Shown: positions 56,282 to 64,000 of the stretch, in pieces | How positions within the stretch are numbered: position 1 is the first letter of the stretch | Layout of the letters: every line of letters begins with the position of its first letter | Assembly: GCA_010093485.1 (NCBI GenBank) | Contig: MU001492.1 | Location: 1,163,122-1,227,121, forward strand | DNA: 64,000 bases | Origin: Karstenula rhodostoma CBS 690.94 | Lineage: Eukaryota; Ascomycota; Dothideomycetes; Pleosporales; Didymosphaeriaceae | Direction of reading: 5' to 3' | The notes under the pieces: generated by a model | Database searches by the model: none | What the model was told of the DNA's origin: nothing | What the model saw: the letters and a program-made list of their open reading frames with translations, nothing else | Program-made: the position numbers and the translations under genes

Positions 56282-58848
56282 ATGTCTTCTACCGACCAAA
56301 CGCCGCACCTCGATGAAGCTCCGGAAAGCTCCCGCGAGCAGCAGCTAGGAGAGAACCCGACCCAGGGGAGAAATGGGGCGTCTTTGCCGGCGTCAACGGA
56401 GATAGAAGAGCCAAATGCGCCCACGAACGAGGAACAAGTGAAGAAGGAAGACAGCAACGATGCGGGGCAGGCACCAGCACCAGCACCAGGCGATGCGGGG
56501 GTCATAGAAGGGCCCAGCAAGGAGGACATAGAGAAAGAATCTGAGGAGGCGAAGCCAGATACAAAACCTGCGAAAGCGCCCGCTGATACCGCTGGGACCG
56601 ACGCAGAGCCGCAGCCAGGCGCTCCGGAAAAGGCACCAGCAGCACCCAGCAGCGACAAGCCGGACGAGGTCCCGCGAGCGTCTACACCTCCCCCCGAATC
56701 CGAGAAGGCTGCCGGCAAAGCACCTGTCCGCTCGCCGTCACCGCCACCGCCGCCACCCAAAGACGACAGATACCTGTCCACGAGCAATGTCCCCAGCCGT
56801 ACCACGTCGCCTATATCGCAACCGAGTCTCAGCAGGAGAACTTCGGAGGATGCAGACGCTGCCGCCTATGCTGCCAAGCACGATGGGACCGAAGACGCCG
56901 TGGACGACTCGCAGTCCGAGATCCAAAGCATCATGGACCAGTTTGCAGACGGACATGGGGGACCGGGCGAGGAGGAGATCATGTCACCACGCTTGGAAAT
57001 AGCTCAGCCTATGCTCGATGCTCCGATAACGCACCCTCCACGTCATTCGAGCTTGGTTTCCACCGACAAGCCTCTGCCTATTCCCAACGACGTTCCATCT
57101 CCCGAGCAGCCTCTAAAATCTCCACCGCTGCGGACGTCTTCTCTGTATCGCGTCGGGACCAACAACTCTCTGAATGAAGTCTCTTCACCCAGTGCCCACG
57201 CGCCGTCATTCCAGGCACCTGCGCCTCCTCCAGACCCTGAGCCAGACCTACCCTTTGACTTTCATCGATTCCTCGAGCAGCTGCGGCACCGGACTGCTGA
57301 CCCAGTCGCAAAGTTCTTGCGATCCTTTCTGCTCGAGTTTGCCAAGAAACAATGGATGGTGCATGAGCAAGTGAAGATCATCGGTGACTTTTTAGAGTTC
57401 ATTAGCAAGAAGATGGCACAGTGTGAAGTATGGCGGACCGTGTCCGACGCAGAATTTGACAATGCAAGAGAAGGCATGGAAAAGCTTGTGATGAACAGGC
57501 TCTACTCTCAGACCTTTTCTCCTGCAATCCCGCCGCCTGAACCTGTTGGCCCTTCCCGGAGTAGAAGGAGACAGGAAGGACCAGGCCCCGGTCGAAGAGG
57601 ACAGCATCAGGAAGACGTTGAACGTGATGAGGTCCTCGCCCAGAAGGTCCGAATATATGGCTGGGTCGGTGAAGAGCATCTTGACATACAGCCTATTGGT
57701 GACAAAGGCAAGAAATTCCTACATCTTGCGCAGCAAGAACTGTTAAAGATCAAGAGCTATCGAGCACCGCGAGACAAAGTCATCTGCATCCTCAACTGCT
57801 GCAAGGTCATATTCGGCTACTTGCGAACGGCTACCAAAGCAGACCAGTCTGCCGACGCCTTTGTACCACTCCTTATTTATACTGTGCTACATGCAAACCC
57901 AGACCATCTAGTATCCAATGTTCAGTATATTCTTCGCTTCCGGAACCAAGACAAACTGGGCGGTGAAGCTGGTTACTACATTTCATCTTTGATGGGAGCT
58001 ATACAGTTCATCGAAGGTCTCGACAAAACCTCGCTTACGGTAACGGATGAAGAGTTCGAGAAGAACGTCGAGGCTGCCGTATCTGCCATCGCTGAGCGAC
58101 ACAACGCAGAAACCACCATGCCCGACCCCACCGAAAACCCTCCGCACATGCGGCCACCCCCAACCCACGGCCACCGGCGGATGCCCTCACCGCATTCCCT
58201 CCATCTGTCAGAGAAGTCGAAGCCATCTCGACCCGAAGTGACAACGCGGAATTCGCTAGACGCCGAGCAGGCTGGCACACGACGCTCAACAAGCACGCGC
58301 ACAAGCAAGAACGAGAGCGATCCGCCAGAAGAGGAAAATGCAGCCGTCGCAGGTCTCCTCCGCACTATACAACGCCCACTAAGTACCATCGGCCGCATAT
58401 TCTCTGATAACGATACCACGACTTCTTCAGGACCTGCCTCCACTCCCCAGCCGGGCAATACTCCACGATTGACACCACAGCCGCCGCAACTACCTCCCCG
58501 AGGCTCCGCAAATTACCCTGGCCACGCCCCACCAGAGCAATTCAACGAAAAGCAGCGGCGGTCTGCAGAGGAAGAGCGGTATCGCCAGCGGCTCTCGGCA
58601 GAAGACGCCGCTGCACGACAAGCGTCCGCTGAGGCGGAGGAAGCAAGGCGGATACAGAGGAAGGAACACAGTGTTGTAGTCGAGACGCTCGCGGGCATGT
58701 TCCCCCAGCTTGACCGGGACGTCATCGACGACGTAGTGCGGATGAAGGAAGGCCGGTATGTTGCACCCATTCGAGTCTTTAGACCAGTACTGACGAATGC
58801 AGGGTCGGGCTGGCCGTGGATGCGTGCCTGGCCCTTGGGAATCCGTAG
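56282..58848 (+). CDS. vps9: Vps9-domain Rab5 guanine-nucleotide exchange factor with CUE domain
   Basis: Activates Rab5/Vps21-type GTPases in endosomal transport. Exons 56282-58755 and 58803-58848 (intron 58756-58802) give 839 residues. Residues 1-320 are Pro/Glu/Ser-rich and disordered, ending with DLPFDFHRFLEQLRHR, the start of the helical bundle. The VPS9 catalytic segment is around residues 515-580: SADAFVPLLIYTVLHANPDH and SNVQYILRF, with the conserved Asp and Tyr. The C-terminal CUE domain (VVETLAGMFPQLDRDVIDDV then VRMKEGR) is completed only by the small last exon, VGLAVDACLALGNP. Without splicing the protein runs on into unrelated sequence. CUE binds ubiquitin, linking the exchange factor to ubiquitinated cargo as in yeast Vps9. 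Confidence 0.93.
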
Positions 58849-59485
58849 GGCGGTATGCAGGGCGTGTTTCTTCGTGAAGAGGGTTCTTACATGTAGCGGT
58901 ATTGTGTGCTCAATTATGATTGGGAAGCGGTTCATGGTGTTTCTAAATGCATGTCTTATTATATTCCAACATGAGCTCTTGGACCATATGTGCTGCAGAT
59001 ATGAAAGTTTCACGTTCCCCTTGCATCTCCGTCGCCTTGTCACCACTAACGAGTGCCGTGCAATCGCGCTAGTAAATCGAGCTGGCCACTCAGCGGAGTC
59101 TGCGTCCTGGCACTGGATGATATGCTGCAATTTTGGTAAAGTCGATCCATAATTATGTCCATATCCACATGCAGGTTCTGTTCAAGTTTTAGCATTAGCA
59201 ACCCAGAGATGGCAGAATGGCCGGGAGGGAGATGTTCCAAGGCGATGGCCCCCGGGGGAGGGCAAGCTCATCAGACGAACCGTACACCCTCGCGTGTGAT
59301 TGGTAGTGCTGCTACTCATGCGTTGACCGGTTTTTCTGCTGGCCTAATTAAGTGGTGGAAACACTAGGATACGTCGTGGACATCCATGATTGGCTGTTGG
59401 TTGTGATAAGGCTGACCACTGTTTCCGTTAAGGGGTCACGTGGTTTTGCATGCATTCTTGAATAGGAACTCTATATGTAAGTATG
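58849..59485. other. Convergent intergenic region, no gene seen
   Basis: About 640 bases between vps9 and the sulfate permease 3' end. The read-through frame of vps9 continues to 59152 but the intron at 58756 makes that non-coding. Confidence 0.5.
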
Positions 59486-62098
59486 CTACACCTCGCCATG
59501 CGATGCCGAATCAGGATCCTCCGTCCGGCGAGCAGCTTCCAACTCTTCACACCTCTGCGCATCCCTCACCGCTGCTTCCACCGCATCAGTAAGGTCCACA
59601 TGGAAGAACGGCCTGTCAACCCCATACACAGCCTCCACCCGCCTCCTCTTCTCCGCGAACACAACCCCTCCCCTTTCCTCGTCATCGGCTGCGATCCTCT
59701 GGCGAAACGCCTTCGCTAGAATATCAGGATGCAGCTCAGCCGAGTTCTTCTCCGACGCTTCCCCATCAAGAACGCGCATGCGCTTTCCCCCACCTGCACG
59801 CTTTCCTTCGACTTCGTTCGATGGAAGAGAAACCGAAACAGCATATGCGGGAACCCACCCCGCCAACGCCGCCGCATCTCTTACAGACGGCCGCCCAAAA
59901 CCCGCCGTCGCCAACGCCCGTCTCGTCCACCGGTTTCGCACGCCCGCGAAGTGCCACTCCACCGCGTGAGGTGCCGAGTATCGGTCCAGCGTGACGCGCA
60001 TATCGATCAGCCCCTGTACGCTCGTCACGTCGATGACGTTTACAGTGGAGAAGTCCAGCACGACAGCCCGAAGTACCGGCTGCTGCGTAGCATCCTCGCT
60101 CAGCTTGCGCGCAGGCGGGGGTGCGTCGCTCCACAGTCGGTCCTTTAGGGGAACGCCGTCGTCGTCGACGGTGCGGCGGGTGTGAGCGTAGATGTGCGAG
60201 AGGAGGTAGTCGACGTGGTGTGCTTGGTTGATGTAGTTGAATGATTCGGCGAAGCGGTAGATGAAGACGCCTGCGTGGGCGGGTTCGACTTTGACGCTGG
60301 GATTGTGGGGGTTTTTGCCGTGCATGGAGAGGAAGACATTCCGAGTGGACTTCTTGGTGGAAAGGGGTGAGATGGACAATTGAGAAGGAGCTTGTTCTCC
60401 GGTGGTGGATGAGGGCTTGGAGTGTTGGACAATCCGCGTAACTCTCGTTTGGCCCTGCGACGTCCCTTGTGTACGTGCCATACGGATCAGGAGCAGGGCA
60501 AAGGATAGCCCTATACCAACGTAGATGGAAGTTTCGAGATCCGTGAAGACGGCTAATACTACTCCGATGACCCATATGACGAACTCAAACGGCGAGTACT
60601 GCCAGAACTTGTACAGCTTGTACGGCGGCGTGACTAAATTCCAAGTGGCGTGGATGATCAAGCCGGCTAGTGCTGCGTTGGGGATGAAGTAGAAGACGGC
60701 CGTGAGGGCATACAGCGCCAGAACGAGGACCAGAGCGCTGAAGAGCCCAGCGAGTGGTGTCTTCACTCCAGCTTTCGTTAGCACGGCTGACGCACCAAAG
60801 GATCCAGTACAAACGTAGCCTCCGACGAAAGGGCTCAGGAGGTTGGCGAAGCCTTGTGCGAGGATTTCTTGTGACGGAATGACGGTGTACCCGTATTGTC
60901 GGCCGAAGTTCTTAGCGATCGCAATGTGCTCAACGATGAGGATGATGATGAGAGCAGGTAGCTCTTTAGCAACAAGGCCAAAGAGCTCTGTATTCATCAC
61001 TGGGATACTGGCGTGTGAGAAGCCTTTCTCGATATGGCCCACGATGCGGAATTTCTCATGTCCTTCAGCGGTCGTCCGGTGCACAAGCCAGCTTATGAAC
61101 GTATACAAGAGTACCGTAAAAGTTAGACGTAATGACGATATCATGCACCACATCCGTTTCCTCTTGACTTGGCAGACCTCCATCTTCGAGCAGAAGCTCT
61201 GTATGGAAAACAGCAAGACAATAGAACTAATACCTATGGCGGCGTCCAGTTGCGCATTTGGGAGTTCTTTGAAGGTGTTGATGTAGACTTGGTAGGGCGC
61301 CTCGCGGGTATTGATGCCCTTGATTCCTAGGCAGGTAGGTAGTTGTGTCGAGATAATCGTGATGCTGGCTGCGGTGACAAACGCGTTAATCGGAGGATAA
61401 GGGATAAACTCGATGAGCCAGCCCAGTCGCAAGAATCCAAACAGAAGTAAGACTAGACCACAAAGAAAGCATATTGCGTGTGCAACCTCTTGTGCCTCGT
61501 AAGCACCTGGTCGTTCCTCCTCAATTTTGCTAACCACCTGGCCGATAAGCAACGACCCTACAGCGGTTGCCTTACGGGAGTGTCAGTTACGAAACAAAGA
61601 GTCATGGCTTCTGGAACTGCACTCACGCCGATAACAATGTCTTTGGAGGTCCCGAATATCCAATACAGGCAAGCGCCTGTGAAGGTTGTATACAAGCCGT
61701 AAGCTGGGTTTAACCGAGCGAGGGATGCATAGGCCATAGCTTGAGGAACCACTACCAAGCCCACGGTGACGCCTGAACAGATACTTGTTAATGTCAATTC
61801 CCTAAGACAAACTGTGATCTTCCTTACCAGCAATGGTGTCCCCAAGTAGCCAGTGTAAGTTATATCGACGTATCCATGATGCAGACGGAAACAAGTCGTG
61901 AAAGTAGTCCGCTACGCCGGACGCTGTAGGCACGAGGTCTCGGAACCATTCTGTGACGGTCGGGTCCTCTTCAGAGAATATATCGTCAATGGTGTCATGG
62001 GCAATCTTCTGCAGGACGCGCTTCTCTTGTTCTTGGGCCGCATAATCAACATGTAGAATGTTGGTCTGGACGTAGTCTCCGATCCTTCGGGCAGCCAT
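59486..62098 (-). CDS. SulP sulfate permease with STAS domain
   Basis: A plasma-membrane sulfate transporter. Exons 61828-62098, 61627-61772 and 59486-61570 give 833 residues, within the fungal range. The N-terminal soluble ~85 residues lead into the first membrane helices: VTVGLVVVPQAMAYASLARL (SulP signature, directly after intron 1) and NPAYGLYTTF, then TSKDIVIG joined across intron 2 to ATAVGSLLIGQ. Ten or more hydrophobic helices follow to about residue 520 (for example LPALIIILIVEHIAIAKNFG). The C-terminal STAS domain, from about residue 560, contains VLDFSTVNVIDVTSVQGL and AVEWHFAGV; a Lys/Glu-rich loop lies inside. All splice phases agree. Sulfur-regulated expression (Cys-3/MetR) is expected from family knowledge, not seen in sequence. 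Confidence 0.95.
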
Positions 62099-62959
62099 TG
62101 AGGTTCTTCACCGCTAGATCACGACAAAGGTCGCTTCTTTCTGTAATCCGATGGTATCGAACAGTCAGTCCGGAAGATGGAGACAAATGTCCGGGGGAAT
62201 CCAATGCAGGACCTGGCTATCCAGTGGTCGAGGTGATGAGCGTCGAGCGGCGTTACCGTGCAGGACCACCAACGCGAGCTTATCATTTTGTCATTTGGGA
62301 CTTTCAACCGGCTCTCAGTCCCGTTTGTAGTATAGTAGTGACGCGCTGGCATAATAACGCACTGAGCTCTTTGACCCGACGAGCCGATGCCTGGGTACAT
62401 TACATCGGCCGAGAGGCTCTTGGCGGTTGAATGTCCCAACATGGCTGCGCTTTCCTGCTATACCAAGGATCATAGCAGAGGCACTCAGGAAATGCCGTGT
62501 GACTGGCCACTGATTCAAGTGTACAGCGTGTGATATATGACATCTGGCAGTCCCAGACCTACATTCCGCCTGAGTGCCACTGGACCGTTCCCTTGCGTTG
62601 ATCACTCATCTAAACAGCATCATGAGATAATCAGATCTTGGTAATGGAGGTATGGGTAATAGATCTAGTAAGGGTTATGATAGGGCAGTGGCGGTAGCTC
62701 TCGGGTGGTCGTCGCGGGGAACTGTATCGCTAAGTGTTAACTAGTGTTTCTTAAACAGGAAAGAACATCACGTGCGCTTGCACTTTCCAAAGTTCCAAGG
62801 TTCCAATTGTTTCGAGAATCCGGATCCTCACATCTGTATCGGCCATCTCACCGGTATTATGTGGCATCGTGGAGAACCCACGCAGTTCGAATTTCTTCTA
62901 GTCTGTCGCAGAGCTCATGTCGTAAATGCTTCAGTTTGACCAGAAAGCGTTTCCTCCAC
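62099..62959. other. Intergenic, no gene seen
   Basis: About 860 bases with the promoter of the sulfate permease and the 3' UTR of the transcription-factor gene. Only short ORFs without domains. Confidence 0.45.
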
Positions 62960-64000
62960 CTATTCACACCTTGCTCGCTCCCAGACCAGCCTGCCAAGTG
63001 CATCATGTAACGCCCCAATCCATGGCCACCTCTCCACGACTTCCCTTGCCTCGCTCCAGCTCCGCAACTCCATCTTCCTCGTTTGCGCACACACCATCGG
63101 CATCAACCAGTCTGCATCCTCATCATCTGCTACCCACACACTGCCCATCATCAGCAACCATAATCTTAGGTCGTCCTCGCCGTCCAAAAAGTCGCTCTCA
63201 AGGACCCTTTTCAGTCTCCGCGTCACATTGCGGTAGCTCATTATGCGCTGCGAACCAACCTGCAAGAAAAGACTCATCATGAAGATCATGAGGCCGACAT
63301 GATACGAGTCTTCTATCCTCGGGGGGTGGTGCGAGTATGGTATGGCGAGCAAACGGTAGCAGATGGAGACGAGAAGTTCCTGGAAGAGGTAAAGATCTAC
63401 TTTTTGTGTTGAGGGGAGGTCGCTGAAGAGCGTGGATGCGCAGATGATGTCTATGAGGACGTCCAGAAGAGCGGGATCCAGTTTAGGATGCTGGACTTGC
63501 TTGCGCGCTGCTTCACGGTCGAAGGGGAGGTCCAGGGCCCGCAGAAGGGATATGACATGTGGCATTTTGCTGCGATAGAAGCGTGGCGTGTCTTCGCACT
63601 GGAGCGCGTACATCAGGTCTGTTCTAGAGGCGCGATGTGCGCCTGTCAGTGAAAGATCAACACTGAAGGGAGCGTGCACAACGTACTTGCAAGCCTTCAG
63701 TAAAATAGGCAAGCACCCTTCCAGTGAATCCAAACCACCTCGTAATTTGACCATCTGTGACAAGCCGTCTAGATGAATTCTCGCCGCCTTGTGCTGCTGC
63801 CTACACTGCTCCTGCGTAATAAGTGACATTACGATGCCCATTGTCGAGTCTGAGAGCGCCTCTTCGCTCTCAAGTCGCTTCCTGACGTACTTCAAACTAT
63901 TTGAAAGATGGTACATTGCTTCAGGTGATTTCTCGCCTCCGCCGAGAAAGAGCTCATTGCAGGCTTGCATCAGCGCGAGGTTGCAGTAAAAAGCTGAAAC
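62960..64000 (-). CDS. Fungal transcription-factor C-terminal domain (Fungal_trans_2-like), 3' part
   Basis: The 3' portion of a gene running off the right edge, so any N-terminal Zn2Cys6 finger is not visible. Exons 63687-64000 and 62960-63623 with intron 63624-63686. The visible protein is helical and matches the regulatory domain of Zn2Cys6 factors: NSLKYVRKRL, GIVMSLITQEQ, HLDGLSQMVKLRGGL, then after the intron TDLMYALQCEDTPRFYR, the conserved D-x-x-x-A-L-x-x-x-x-x-P-x-[FY] element. Splicing keeps phase (Lys codon rebuilt); reading through the intron instead inserts about 20 unrelated residues. The C-terminus ends RLVWERARCE. Target genes unknown. Confidence 0.75.
   Translation of the reverse strand, partial: VSAFYCNLALMQACNELFLGGGEKSPEAMYHLSNSLKYVRKRLESEEALSDSTMGIVMSLITQEQCRQQHKAARIHLDGLSQMVKLRGGLDSLEGCLPILLKACKYVVHAPFSVDLSLTGAHRASRTDLMYALQCEDTPRFYRSKMPHVISLLRALDLPFDREAARKQVQHPKLDPALLDVLIDIICASTLFSDLPSTQKVDLYLFQELLVSICYRLLAIPYSHHPPRIEDSYHVGLMIFMMSLFLQVGSQRIMSYRNVTRRLKRVLESDFLDGEDDLRLWLLMMGSVWVADDEDADWLMPMVCAQTRKMELRSWSEAREVVERWPWIGALHDALGRLVWERARCE

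Noticed and set aside
58756..59152. Read-through C-terminus of the Vps9 protein
   Set aside because: The intron at 58756-58802 completes the CUE domain; the read-through tail has no homologous character.
1..64000. tRNA genes, 5S rRNA, CRISPR arrays, intact transposons
   Set aside because: No A-box/B-box pair with a foldable cloverleaf, no 5S-like sequence, no regularly spaced direct repeats and no transposase or reverse-transcriptase motif were seen by eye. A tRNAscan or RepeatMasker run would be decisive.

Overview
The window is a gene-dense piece of a filamentous ascomycete nuclear genome (Pezizomycotina; the gene set and the lineage-type hypothetical proteins suggest Dothideomycetes, but the class is an inference). 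Evidence: eukaryotic housekeeping genes on both strands, short GT-AG introns (about 45-170 nt) often with a CTAAC/CTGAC-like branch site just before the acceptor, compact intergenic gaps, and no operons, ribosome-binding sites or bacterial features. I found no convincing tRNA, rRNA or CRISPR.

Layout. 1-6.1 kb: 5' end of a proteasome Rpn1 gene diverging from the Rio2 ribosome-assembly kinase, an unrecognised PPxY protein, and a six-exon RBMS-type tandem-RRM protein. 6.1-9.6 kb is a long gap without a supportable gene. 9.6-21.1 kb: NADPH-cytochrome P450 reductase diverging from a ~2577-residue Furry/Tao3/Mor2 morphogenesis scaffold; their shared upstream region carries two different 11-bp tandem repeats. 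21.4-33.2 kb is an accessory-looking stretch: a stop-riddled pseudogene with a 2EXR/F-box-like start, a two-exon hypothetical, an atypical SDR, a small alkyltransferase-like ORF, a RING protein, the mitochondrial ribosomal protein uS12m, an intact 2EXR-like gene, and a decayed 3-kb PAN/serine-threonine-rich cell-wall gene next to an AT-rich block. 33.5-43.3 kb: kinetochore Nuf2, a 3.4-kb gap, a large disordered basic/Ser-rich protein, and a thioredoxin with a probable mitochondrial leader and a second internal start.

43.3-53.8 kb is again accessory-like: an orphan membrane-anchored ORF, three diverged tandem paralogues of an unrecognised family, a MYND zinc-finger protein, a 70-residue conserved-looking small protein, a DUF4202 protein, an ankyrin-repeat relic, and a protein with a Cys...His pair spaced as in CheD-type deamidases. 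53.8-64 kb: an ASNSD1-type asparagine-synthetase-domain protein diverging from a Vps9-CUE Rab5 exchange factor, a SulP-STAS sulfate permease, and the 3' part of a fungal transcription-factor gene running off the right edge.

Most recognised genes are unrelated housekeeping functions placed side by side. The coherent local themes are divergent pairs sharing promoters (Rpn1/Rio2, CPR/Furry, ASNSD1/Vps9), one tandem paralogue array, and gene decay by premature stops in the 21-33 kb and 52 kb regions. The most interesting leads are the three-paralogue array, the CheD-like protein, the decayed repeat-bearing cell-wall gene, and two splice ambiguities (ASNSD1 and the RRM gene). Exon boundaries were found by hand from GT/AG sites, reading phase and expected family sequence; they are not supported by transcript data.
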